Origin: Amycolatopsis palatopharyngis
GTDB taxonomy: Bacteria > Actinomycetota > Actinomycetes > Mycobacteriales > Pseudonocardiaceae
Length of the DNA: 33,505 nt
Direction of reading: 5' to 3'
Assembly: GCF_003385185.1 (NCBI RefSeq)
Contig: NZ_PQHZ01000060.1
Coordinates: forward strand, 1-33,505
A program made the translations under genes and the position numbers. Shown here one piece after another: positions 24,489-32,827 of the stretch. Numbering within the stretch: the first letter of the stretch is position 1; the number at the start of each line of letters is the position of its first letter. A model generated the notes under the pieces. It saw only the letters and a program-made list of their open reading frames with translations, was not told where the DNA came from and did not search any database.

Positions 24489-26206
24489 TCGGCGATCACC
24501 CACCAGTGCTCGAGCAGCAGGGCATCGATCCCGGACTCAGTCAGGCAGTCCAATGCCATCTCCGGAGTGCCGCAGATCGGTTTGCCTTTGATGTTGAGGG
24601 AGGTGTTGATCAGCACGGGGACGCCGGTGAGTGCGGCGAATTCGGTCAGAACCTCGACGAGGAAGGGGTTCTGGTCGGCGTCAACGGTCTGCACCCGGGC
24701 AGTGCCGTTGGCGTGGACAATGCTCGGGATCCGCTGTCGCGCCTGGTCCGTGACTGGTACCGCCATCGACATGAACGGTGAGGGCTGGCGCAGCTGGAAG
24801 TAGTCGGTGGCCTTGTCGGCTAGGACCATCGGAGCGAACGGACGGAAGGGTTCGCGGTACTTGACTGTGGCGTTGAGCCGGTCGACGACCTCGCGGTCGA
24901 GTGGGGAGGCGAGGATGGACCGATGCCCGAGTGCGCGAGGCCCGGCCTCCAAGGCTCCGGTGAACACCCCGACGATGGTGCCGTCGGCCAGACGGTGGGC
25001 CAGGTGCCGGGCCCGGTCAGACACGCGGTCGGCGCGTAGCCCGGTGCGAGGCTCGGCTAGCAGGGTGCGAGCGGGGAAGGTGGGTCCGAGATAACAGGCG
25101 TCGGCCGCGCCTGTCGGAAGGGTGCCCGTGTGCCGCAGCCACTCCGCGAGTGCGGCTCCGATCGCGGTACCCGAGTCACCCGGGGCGGGCGGCACCATCA
25201 CCTCGTCGAACATTCCGGTCCCTGCGATGCGACCGATGCTGACACAGTTCATCGCGACGCCGCCGCCCACGCACAATGTGCGCATCCTGGTGCGCTGCGC
25301 CGCTTGCCGGGCGAGGTGGAGCATGGCCTGCTCGGTGCGTTCTTGCAGGGCTGCCGCGAGGTCACTGTGCACAGCCTCGATCGGGTCCTGGCCGTGGCGC
25401 GGCCCGCAGCTGCGCTCAATGAAGGCCGGTAGGACCCTGGGCGTGTGACCGGAGAGCACCCTCAGCCCGAATAGCGCCGGGTTAACAGTGAATCCCGTGT
25501 CGGTGATCGGGATGGCGTCGGCGAACAGGCGCCGGAAGCGGGCCGGGTCGCCGAGCGCCGCCAGGGCCATCACGGTGCCTTCCTCGTCGCCGCGCCGCCA
25601 TCCGAGGTGCTCGGTGATCGCGCCGTAGACGTAGCCCAGCGAGGCCGGATCCGACAGCGCGGCCAGTTGCCGGTAGCGCACCCGGCCCGCCTGAACATCA
25701 GCCAGCGCGAGGCTGGTCGTGTCGGTCTCGCCGAGGCTGTCGACCACCAGAACCGCGGCCTGGGAACGCCCAGAAGCGGCGAAGGCGTACAGGCCATGGG
25801 CGCGGTGGTGCGGTATCGCCCGTATCCGAGATTTGGGGAAGTGATGCCGCAGTTGCCACAGCCGGGTTTGGGTGCGCCAGGCGACCTTGAGGAACGATCC
25901 CGCTCGTGCCGCGGCACGGGGCGCCGCGGCACGGTTGGTCAGGTGGCGAACGGAGCTGGCGGCAGCGGGAAGGTAGCGCCAGGGCACGAAGTTGTAGGCC
26001 ACCACGTCAATGTCGTCCCCAGTGAGCCCGTGGGTGTCCAGGAGCCACGCGATCGAACGGGTGGGATAAGCGCGATCGTGTTTGACACCGCTGAGGCGTT
26101 CTTCTTCGCAGAAGCCCACCAGCCGGCCGTCCAGGATGAGCGCGGCGGCCGAGTCGTGGGTGAACGCGCACACCCCCAGCAGAGCGCGCACCGGGCGCGG
26201 CCTCAT
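24485..26206 (-). CDS. NodU/CmcH-type carbamoyltransferase
   Basis: This 573-residue O-carbamoyltransferase belongs to the TobZ/NodU/CmcH family, which makes carbamoyl-AMP from carbamoyl phosphate in a Kae1-like domain and transfers it to a hydroxyl in the C-terminal domain. Seen here are GVCAFTHDSAAALI near the N terminus, the metal-binding HHRAH at 133-137, the ATP-site VVDSLGETD, and the CVGGGVAMNCVSIG loop. GPRALGHRSILASP begins the transferase domain and LINTSLNIKGKPI lies near the end. The ATG at 26206 overlaps the upstream hydroxymethylase stop by 4 bp. The acceptor could be a 5-hydroxymethyl group or a sugar hydroxyl. The family is certain; the acceptor is inference. Confidence 0.94.
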   Translation of the reverse strand: MRPRPVRALLGVCAFTHDSAAALILDGRLVGFCEEERLSGVKHDRAYPTRSIAWLLDTHGLTGDDIDVVAYNFVPWRYLPAAASSVRHLTNRAAAPRAAARAGSFLKVAWRTQTRLWQLRHHFPKSRIRAIPHHRAHGLYAFAASGRSQAAVLVVDSLGETDTTSLALADVQAGRVRYRQLAALSDPASLGYVYGAITEHLGWRRGDEEGTVMALAALGDPARFRRLFADAIPITDTGFTVNPALFGLRVLSGHTPRVLPAFIERSCGPRHGQDPIEAVHSDLAAALQERTEQAMLHLARQAAQRTRMRTLCVGGGVAMNCVSIGRIAGTGMFDEVMVPPAPGDSGTAIGAALAEWLRHTGTLPTGAADACYLGPTFPARTLLAEPRTGLRADRVSDRARHLAHRLADGTIVGVFTGALEAGPRALGHRSILASPLDREVVDRLNATVKYREPFRPFAPMVLADKATDYFQLRQPSPFMSMAVPVTDQARQRIPSIVHANGTARVQTVDADQNPFLVEVLTEFAALTGVPVLINTSLNIKGKPICGTPEMALDCLTESGIDALLLEHWWVIAE

Positions 26207-27189
26207 GCCACAACCTCGCTCCGGCCGAGCGGGGTGGCGGGAGCGGCGGCGACCGCCTCGGGGTTGTTCTGCAGCAGCAGGTACCACCGGCGGAGCGCAG
26301 TAGCCAACGGTCCCGAACTGGTCTCGATCAGGGCTTGGGCCGCGTCGTGATCGCGCTGCTTCCACCGCCGGTAGCTGGCGAGCACGACCGCGAAGTCGTC
26401 CCAGCCGTGGTGTCCGACCGGTTCCCCGGCAATCACCTGCGCCAACATCGCGTCGAAGTCGGTCCACGGCACCGCCAACGGGGCCATACTCGGCTGCCGA
26501 TGCGGCCACTGGCGCAAGTCCGCGACCGCATCGACGTGTTGCTCGTACAGGTGCAACGAGTCCACCAGATGGTGGTATTCGCCAAGGTCTGCGTCGAGCC
26601 ACCCGGCGAGCAGCTCGTGCAGAATCGTGAACGTGAACACGTCATAGGGCAGCCCCAGCCACGCGTCCTGGCTGCGCATGCTCGTGAACATGTGCAACGC
26701 GCCCTCGCGCAGCGCGAAGCGGTAGCCCAGCGTGCACGGCACGTCGCGGTAGCCAGAGAAGTCCTGCGCGGGGTCGAACAACGTGATCACCGCCTGCCGC
26801 GTCGCTGGGTCAGCCAGCAGCCGGCGGCGAACCGCGTCGAGCTGGTCGACCTTGCCACGCCAACGGCGCAGCCGTGGACCGTAGGCACCCTGCAGGCGAC
26901 CGTGGTCTGCGAAACGCCGCAGCCGTTCGTTGAAGGCAAAGATCCAGTCATCGTCGGAACCGGACAGAATCCAAAGCGCTTCTGCCGCCGCGAAGGCTGG
27001 GTTGAGTACCCGCACCGGCGCGACGTCGACGAATCGGCTGCGTGGGCTGCTCAAGACGAGTTCGGCACCCAGAACCTCCACAGTAGACAATCCGCGTGGG
27101 GCGATTTCTCGTCCTCGCTGGGTGACTGCCTGGCAGGTTTGGGTGAACAGATGCGAGGCGTCACCGGCTGACACGGTCAACAGCGGCAC
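26203..27189 (-). CDS. Thymidylate-synthase-fold protein, probable CMP/dCMP hydroxymethylase (copy 1)
   Basis: This 328-residue member of the thymidylate synthase superfamily has the family landmarks GAYGPRLRRW (102-110), catalytic Cys152 in RDVPCTLGYRF, RSQDAWLGLPYD (172-183) and YHHLVDSLHLYEQH. At the position where thymidylate synthase uses Asn to bind dUMP, this protein has Asp183 (LPYDVF). That swap is known from T4 dCMP hydroxymethylase and MilA (CMP hydroxymethylase), and favours a cytosine substrate. Such enzymes use methylene-tetrahydrofolate to make 5-hydroxymethyl-CMP or -dCMP. The GTG at 27189 has AAAGGAGAG upstream and is preferred over an ATG at 27252. A canonical thyA role is unlikely because it sits in a biosynthetic operon. 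Confidence 0.82.
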   Translation of the reverse strand: MPLLTVSAGDASHLFTQTCQAVTQRGREIAPRGLSTVEVLGAELVLSSPRSRFVDVAPVRVLNPAFAAAEALWILSGSDDDWIFAFNERLRRFADHGRLQGAYGPRLRRWRGKVDQLDAVRRRLLADPATRQAVITLFDPAQDFSGYRDVPCTLGYRFALREGALHMFTSMRSQDAWLGLPYDVFTFTILHELLAGWLDADLGEYHHLVDSLHLYEQHVDAVADLRQWPHRQPSMAPLAVPWTDFDAMLAQVIAGEPVGHHGWDDFAVVLASYRRWKQRDHDAAQALIETSSGPLATALRRWYLLLQNNPEAVAAAPATPLGRSEVVA

Positions 27190-27220
27190 GATCTCTCCTT
27201 TTCGAGCAGTTAGAAGGGAT

Positions 27221-28252
27221 TCAGGCCGTCGCGGTCGCGTCGGCGTGGCCAATGGGGTAGCTACGTAGCCAGTCGAGGTGCCGTCGCATCCCGGTGGTCA
27301 GCTCCACCTGGGGCTGCCACCCCAGCACATCGCGGGCGAGTGTGGAGTCGGCCAGCGTCGCAGGTACGTCGCCGTCACCGGCCGGAGCTGCGGTCACCGG
27401 GACCGGTCGGCCGGTGAGGTCCTCGGCGACGCGAAGGACCTCACGCACACTCGTGGCACGCCCCGCGCCGATGTTGAACGCGCCGGAGGCCTGGGTACGG
27501 GAGGCCGCGATGGTCGCCTCGACGATGTCGCCGATGTAGGTGAAGTCTCGGCTCTGCTCACCAGAGCCGTAGAGCACCACCGGCCCTCCGCCGAGGGCGG
27601 CGGTCAGCGCTCTGCCGATCAGCATGTCGGAGCGTTGTCGTGGCCCGTACACGGTGAAGTAGCGCAGCGCGGCGACCGTGGTCGCGCTGTCGTGGCGCTG
27701 GGCGTGCGCCAGCGCCAGCGCTTCGGTCGCCAGCTTGGTCACGCCGTACGGAGACAGCGGTCTGGTCGGGACTGTCTCCGAGGTGGGCCCTCCGCCGGTG
27801 CTGCCGTAGACGCTGGACGAGGACGCGACCACCACGCGGGGCACTCGGGCCTGGATCGCCACGTCCATGACCCGCTGGGTCGCCACGACGTTGCACATTG
27901 CGTAGTCATCGAATCCTGGGCCCCAGGACGGTCGCACTCCTGGCAGCGCGGCGAGGTGGAATACCACTTCCGCGCCGGACAGCAACGGTTCCCAGCCCGG
28001 GCTGGTGAGGTCGACCCGCCGGAAGGTGAACGCAGGCTGACCCAGTGCCTCACCCAGGCTCTGGGCCGCCGCCACGTCGCAGGCCGGGTCGCGACGATCA
28101 AGACCGACGACCGATGCGCCGTCGGCGATAAGTCGGGTGATCAGATGGCCGCCGATGAACCCGGCGGCTCCGGTGACGACCACACGTCTCGGTCGGCCGG
28201 AGTCGGACGGGATCGTGGGCGTGCCTGCGGTGTGCGACAGCACATTAGTCAT
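27221..28252 (-). CDS. NAD-dependent epimerase/dehydratase (NDP-sugar)
   Basis: This 343-residue extended short-chain dehydrogenase acts on nucleotide sugars. The NAD motif GAAGFIGG is at 28-35, the active site is SSSSVYG followed by Tyr169-x3-Lys173 (SPYGVTK), and the C-terminal substrate region has RDFTYIGDIVEA. The overall resemblance is to UDP-glucuronate/UDP-glucose 4-epimerases. The ATG at 28252 has AAGG 8 nt upstream. It lies 31 bp before the copy 1 hydroxymethylase start and probably shares its transcript. Together with the UDP-glucose dehydrogenase it could make UDP-galacturonate or a derived sugar. The exact reaction is inferred. Confidence 0.9.
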   Translation of the reverse strand: MTNVLSHTAGTPTIPSDSGRPRRVVVTGAAGFIGGHLITRLIADGASVVGLDRRDPACDVAAAQSLGEALGQPAFTFRRVDLTSPGWEPLLSGAEVVFHLAALPGVRPSWGPGFDDYAMCNVVATQRVMDVAIQARVPRVVVASSSSVYGSTGGGPTSETVPTRPLSPYGVTKLATEALALAHAQRHDSATTVAALRYFTVYGPRQRSDMLIGRALTAALGGGPVVLYGSGEQSRDFTYIGDIVEATIAASRTQASGAFNIGAGRATSVREVLRVAEDLTGRPVPVTAAPAGDGDVPATLADSTLARDVLGWQPQVELTTGMRRHLDWLRSYPIGHADATATA

Positions 28253-28465
28253 CGTTGACGCCTTATGAGGTCGATTCGGATTGGGCGGGGTGTGGGCGAC
28301 GGCGAGGCGGCACGCTGTCGGGATACGCGCGTCGCCCCGCCGTCAGTCAGTGGTTGGTAGGTCGACCAGGCGCGCGAGGTCGAAGGGCGCAGCCGCGCGA
28401 GGAGCGGTGGTCGCAGGCTGGTGCTTCCTGTCCATGGGCTGTGTTTCGTTGGTGTCGAGGACCGG

Positions 28466-29545
28466 TCATGACGCAACGCGTCGGTCGCCTGCGGGGGGTA
28501 CTCGATCGGGCCAGGTGTGGTGTGACATCCACTGGTGCGCAGGATGCAGGACCGTGATGATCTCGGGATCGATGGACCGACAGTCAGGTTCATAGGTGAT
28601 TTGCCTATAGATCTCCAGGAGCGCGATGAGGCCCTGCCAGTACTGTGGTAGCCCGCTTCGTTCCAGCGAGTTTTTCGTGTGGGCCATGAGGTTCGCGCGG
28701 AGACGTTGCTCGTGCGCACAGACCTCGTCGAGGATCTCCATGGTGGTCTCCGCGGGCATTTTCGGCCACGGAAGTAGTGGTGGCACCGTGGCGGCGGCTT
28801 CGGCGAGGATCGCGTGGGTCCGGGGAAGGTGCTCATTGATGATGTGCATCGATCCGACGTGATGGGTGTAGGTGCCGAGCCGCAGCCCGAGTAGTCGCGC
28901 GGCAAGCTCCTGGATGAAGGTGAACGAGAACACGTCGGACACCAGTCCGCGTGAGGCATCTTTGGCGCGCGTGTAGCAGATGCCGTGGAGGGCGCCATCG
29001 CGTTGCAGGAGCTGGAACGCGATCGTGCACGACACGTCGGGATGCTGGCCATCACCGACCTCGTGGGCGCCGAAGATCGGCAGGACCGCGCGCCTGGTGT
29101 CAGGGTCGGACCGGATGAGGTCCAGGGTGGCGTCGAACGCGCAACGGTCGCCCGCGTGGGTACCGGTCCGGAAGAGCCGAGTGCCGTATGCAGCACCGGC
29201 GATGGTCAGGCCGTCTACGGAGTAGGAGGCCAGGCGCGGGGCGTAATGGCGCATCATGGCCACGTCGTCGCGGCCTCCGAGGAGCCACAATGTCTCAGCG
29301 AGGTGGACGACAACATTGGTCGTGTACGTCGCCAGCAGCGGAACCCGTGCGGCGGGGTCGGCGATCTCAAACGACACGTTCAACCGTTCGGGACCACTGT
29401 TTCCCTGCGTCGTGGTGTGATGATGCGGGTGACGCAGCAGATCCTCGAGCACGGCGATGTAGGCGTCGTGGAACTGCGGAAAGGACGATGGCGCCAGGAG
29501 AGGGCGAGCCGAGAACGGCTCGGGTGGCTCATTGGTCTGCGGCAT
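28466..29545 (-). CDS. Thymidylate-synthase-fold protein, probable CMP/dCMP hydroxymethylase (copy 2)
   Basis: This 359-residue second member of the thymidylate synthase superfamily has GAAYGTRLF (117-125), Cys173 in PDVSCTIAFQ, RAKDASRGLVSD (193-204) and THHVGSMHIINEH. As in copy 1, Asp204 replaces the dUMP-selecting Asn, but the usual GLPF/Y segment is GLVSD, so the pocket differs. It is clearly diverged from copy 1 and not a recent duplicate. The ATG at 29545 has GGGAG 5 nt upstream; the longer frame to 29662 lacks support. It is the first gene of the minus-strand cluster, 213 bp ahead of the epimerase and divergent from the fused regulator. It may work as a partner or paralogue on another nucleotide. 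Confidence 0.78.
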   Translation of the reverse strand: MPQTNEPPEPFSARPLLAPSSFPQFHDAYIAVLEDLLRHPHHHTTTQGNSGPERLNVSFEIADPAARVPLLATYTTNVVVHLAETLWLLGGRDDVAMMRHYAPRLASYSVDGLTIAGAAYGTRLFRTGTHAGDRCAFDATLDLIRSDPDTRRAVLPIFGAHEVGDGQHPDVSCTIAFQLLQRDGALHGICYTRAKDASRGLVSDVFSFTFIQELAARLLGLRLGTYTHHVGSMHIINEHLPRTHAILAEAAATVPPLLPWPKMPAETTMEILDEVCAHEQRLRANLMAHTKNSLERSGLPQYWQGLIALLEIYRQITYEPDCRSIDPEIITVLHPAHQWMSHHTWPDRVPPAGDRRVAS

Positions 29546-29737
29546 CGGGACTCCCGGATCTGACCGCGGCCGTCGGTATGGCGATCGCGTGCATTCACCG
29601 TGCCGCCCGGACCCCCGACTCTGGAAGACAGCCGCGCACCGGAAGTGATCGATACTGATCAAGCCCTCGCTGTGTCGACCCCGCTACGGTGAGAACATGC
29701 CGAAACCGCATCATCGTCCGCTTGGAGGACTACCTGC
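29546..29737. promoter_or_regulatory. Divergent intergenic region between hydroxymethylase copy 2 and the fused regulator
   Basis: This 192-bp region must hold the promoters for the minus-strand cluster and for the divergent HTH-containing gene. A site around GTGATCGATACTGATCA (about 29646-29662) contains the palindrome TGATCA and a partial repeat of TGATC, making it a candidate operator. I could not assign -35/-10 boxes confidently. The placement suits control of the cluster by the adjacent HTH protein. Confidence 0.4.
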
Positions 29738-32700
29738 GTGATCCGCGACATCGCGTGGACCCCGCGCAAGGTGAAGGCGCTGCGCGAGGTCCAACACCTC
29801 AGCCAGCGCGCGTTCGCCGAGCACCTCGGGTTCGCCCAGAGCACGGTTGCGAACTGGGAGAAAGCCGGACGCGAGAGCGCACTACACCACGAGACCCTTG
29901 AGGTGCTCAATCGGGAACTCGAAGGGCTACCCGACGACCTCCGAGACCGATTCGACCGCCAGCTGGGCGTCGCCCCGGGCAAGCTCGGCGCGGGCTCAAC
30001 GGTACGCACCCAGAAGCTGCTGGAATCGCTCAGCAACGATGCCGACTCGCCTCTGCCGTACCACCCGCCCACGGACGTGGTCAAAAATGTCAGGACGTTC
30101 CTGGCCTCCTCCACACGGGTTTTCCTACTCGCGGGCGCCCCGGGGACCGGCAAGTCGCGACTGACCCACCACATCGCCCAACAACTCGCCGACCAGACCG
30201 ACATCCAGCTGCTGACAGTGGCCAGCTGGGACTTGGCTGGAGTGGATGTTGCCGTCGAGATCCTCCGCTACGCCTCGATACCTCGTGGGCACGACGCCCT
30301 GCTCACACTGGAAGGGCATTGCGCGCAGCTGTCCCACCCCTGCACGGTCGTGATCGACGGTATCTCCAGCCACGACGAGTTCGCCGTCATCGGCCGTCAG
30401 GTCGACGCGATCCTCCGACAGGTCACCACGTCCTCGCTGCGGTTCCTGCTCACCGTCCGCACTCCGCCGTCGATCGAAACCACCGCACATCCGCTGCTGC
30501 ACGCGGCCCTCTTCATTTCGCCCGAGGCACCACGCGGCGATCCTGCGACCGAGCTGACTGCCTGGACTCCAGCCGAGGCGCGGTCCCTGTGGGATCAGGT
30601 ACGCGTGCCCGAGGCGCCCCCGTTCGATCGCCTCCCGAGCGGCATCCAACAGTTGGTTCGGGTACCGATCTACATGCGGCTGGCGCTTTCCGCATCGCTG
30701 AAGGCATCGGGGCACGATCTCAATGCCTACGCGCTCCTCGACCACTGTGTGCGCGCCATCGTCGGTGAGGGCACCACCAATACCGACCTGGTGCTCGCCT
30801 CTCTCACCGACCTGGCTCACCGGCAGAGCCAGGTCCCCACCAGCCTCGCCATGGCCCCGCTTCCTGCCGATCACACCAGCTCGCCGCATCCCCCTGTGGG
30901 CGTTGCGAACGCCATCGTGCGGGATTCTGCACATGGGCGAATCGAATTCACCCACGACGTGCTGCGTGAATTCTTCCTCAGTACCCGTATCGCTGATCTG
31001 CTCCACGCCCAGGGGCGCTCGGTTATGGCCATCGGTGCCGTCAACGACCTCGCAGCCCAGGCGAGTACCTCCAGCGCGGCTCGCAGCATCATCGAACTGG
31101 TCTTCCAGCGCCTGGACAATCTCGCGCCCGACCTGCTGGAGTATCTCGCGACCGCGCCTACAGCCTCGACCAACTCCACCGTGCCCCTGCTGATGGCACT
31201 GGCCGACGGCTCGCGCTTCGCCACACCCCAGGTCCTGCGCGCGTTGGCCAAGCGAGCTGAGCAGGAGGCATCGATCAGACTGAGCCGAGCCCTACTCGCC
31301 AGCGGGGCCGTGCACGCCGCACTCGGTCACGGGCGGACCAGGTGGCTACTGGCACTCCTTCGACGATTCGGCACCGCCCTCTGGCCAGAGATCACCGGAT
31401 TCATCGAACGCACCTTCGACGTCGCCGACGCTTACACACTGCTCGACGCCGCGGACCTGGCCAACGGCGACGAGGCGATCTTCTTCGCGCGGCACTTCTA
31501 TCTGTTCTTCGCCGACACTGCCAACAACGCTCTGGAAGCATTCCTGGGGCACCCCAGTTGGCGTGTCCGAGCTGCGCTCGCCGAGGGAACGGACGACGAC
31601 CGCGCCCCGATCGACACCGCAGGACTCGCGGTCATGGAGCGGCTCGTTCACGACGCCGACTACAAAGTCCGTGCCGCGGTCGCGCCCGTGATCACCCGAG
31701 CCCCCGACGCGGTCGCCGCGCAGTACATCGCCACGCTGTTGCACGACGACAACTGGCACGTGCGCGAACGCACGCTGCGCGGCCTAGACCGGTTCGGTCC
31801 GGATCATCCCAGGCGAGACCTGGTGCGCTCGGCACTCGCGGCCATGAACACCGACCCGGGCTGGCGCCACTGCCCCCGCCACATCCGGCCAAGCTGGGAG
31901 CGGCTCCAGATCCTGCACCTCCCTGACCGCCACCCCGACGTCATGGCCGGTGATAACCACGACCGCGACGACCACGGCGCCCTGCTCACCGTGCTCAGAG
32001 AAGCCCGCACCGGTCAACTAGTTCTGTCCCCGCCACTGAGGCAGGCGGTGGTAGCCCGGGCGCAACGCAGTAGCAGCTGGCTAGTACGACAGGAAGCCGC
32101 CCGAACCGGCGCTGAATCCCACAGTGCCGGAAACGAAGATGACCCCCGGCTCAGTCGCGAGCGATTCCGCCGGGCACGCGGGCAACGTGCTGTCCAGATC
32201 GCCCTGGACCTGCGCGACATCAACGACGCGATCACGGTGGCCCGAGCGGCCGTCGCCGCAGGAGCCGACTTCATCGAGATCGGCGACCCACTCATCAAAG
32301 AGGTCGGCGTACGGGCCATCGAACAGATCAAGGCCGCCGTGCCCGAGGCCACCATCGTCGCCGAGATGATGTCCGCGGACTGGGGACGCGACCAAGTCCT
32401 ACTCGCCGCCCAATCCGGAGCCGACATCGTGCTACTCATCGGCCCAGCCACCACCGCCAGCGTCAGCGCCGCCGCCGAAGCCGGTCAACGCCTCGGCGTA
32501 CCCATCCTGCTCGACGCCCCCACCGCCACCACCCACCGATGGGTCATCGACATGGAACGAGCCGGAGTCGACGGCTTCACCATTACCACCAACATCGACC
32601 TCGGCATCGGCAGCACGACCGCCCTCGACGCCGCCCGAACACTCCGCTCCTGGACCCAACTACCCGTCGCCGTCAGCGGCGGATACAGCACCACCGACCA

Positions 32701-32827
32701 CGCCATATTCGCCAGCCCCGACTGGGACATCCTGATCATCGGACGCAGCATCGCCGACGCCGTCGACCCCGCCAGCGCAGCCAACCACATCGTCGAACTC
32801 GCCCACCGCACCGAAAGGCACCCGTGA
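29738..32827 (+). CDS. HTH-NTPase-HEAT-HUMPS fusion protein, putative cluster regulator
   Basis: This 1029-residue multidomain protein starts at GTG 29738, with GGAGG 9 nt upstream. Residues 7-45 form an XRE-type helix-turn-helix (LSQRAFAEHLGFAQSTVANW). A STAND/NACHT-like NTPase follows: Walker A GAPGTGKS at 133-140, Walker B CTVVIDG at 202-208. Residues about 550-700 hold HEAT-like repeats (PSWRVRAALAEG, ADYKVRAAVAPV, DNWHVRERTLRG). From 817 to the end is an OMP decarboxylase/hexulose-phosphate-synthase-like (HUMPS) barrel: QIALDLRDINDAI, IEIGDPLIKEVG, VAVSGGYSTTDHA. The catalytic DxKxxD motif reads EMMSAD (876-881), so the essential Lys is Met878. The barrel is therefore more likely a ligand sensor than an enzyme. 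Its stop overlaps the GNAT start by 4 bp. Domain calls are good; the regulatory role is inferred. Confidence 0.85.
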   Translation: MIRDIAWTPRKVKALREVQHLSQRAFAEHLGFAQSTVANWEKAGRESALHHETLEVLNRELEGLPDDLRDRFDRQLGVAPGKLGAGSTVRTQKLLESLSNDADSPLPYHPPTDVVKNVRTFLASSTRVFLLAGAPGTGKSRLTHHIAQQLADQTDIQLLTVASWDLAGVDVAVEILRYASIPRGHDALLTLEGHCAQLSHPCTVVIDGISSHDEFAVIGRQVDAILRQVTTSSLRFLLTVRTPPSIETTAHPLLHAALFISPEAPRGDPATELTAWTPAEARSLWDQVRVPEAPPFDRLPSGIQQLVRVPIYMRLALSASLKASGHDLNAYALLDHCVRAIVGEGTTNTDLVLASLTDLAHRQSQVPTSLAMAPLPADHTSSPHPPVGVANAIVRDSAHGRIEFTHDVLREFFLSTRIADLLHAQGRSVMAIGAVNDLAAQASTSSAARSIIELVFQRLDNLAPDLLEYLATAPTASTNSTVPLLMALADGSRFATPQVLRALAKRAEQEASIRLSRALLASGAVHAALGHGRTRWLLALLRRFGTALWPEITGFIERTFDVADAYTLLDAADLANGDEAIFFARHFYLFFADTANNALEAFLGHPSWRVRAALAEGTDDDRAPIDTAGLAVMERLVHDADYKVRAAVAPVITRAPDAVAAQYIATLLHDDNWHVRERTLRGLDRFGPDHPRRDLVRSALAAMNTDPGWRHCPRHIRPSWERLQILHLPDRHPDVMAGDNHDRDDHGALLTVLREARTGQLVLSPPLRQAVVARAQRSSSWLVRQEAARTGAESHSAGNEDDPRLSRERFRRARGQRAVQIALDLRDINDAITVARAAVAAGADFIEIGDPLIKEVGVRAIEQIKAAVPEATIVAEMMSADWGRDQVLLAAQSGADIVLLIGPATTASVSAAAEAGQRLGVPILLDAPTATTHRWVIDMERAGVDGFTITTNIDLGIGSTTALDAARTLRSWTQLPVAVSGGYSTTDHAIFASPDWDILIIGRSIADAVDPASAANHIVELAHRTERHP

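Noticed and set aside
26203..29545. Housekeeping thyA
   Set aside because: Two diverged copies inside a biosynthetic operon, both with Asp at the dUMP-selecting position, do not fit a standard thymidylate synthase.
32539..32823. Longer start for the GNAT gene
   Set aside because: The extra N-terminal region is Arg/His-rich and overlaps the HUMPS coding frame; the GTG at 32824 with GTGA overlap gives a normal GNAT N terminus.
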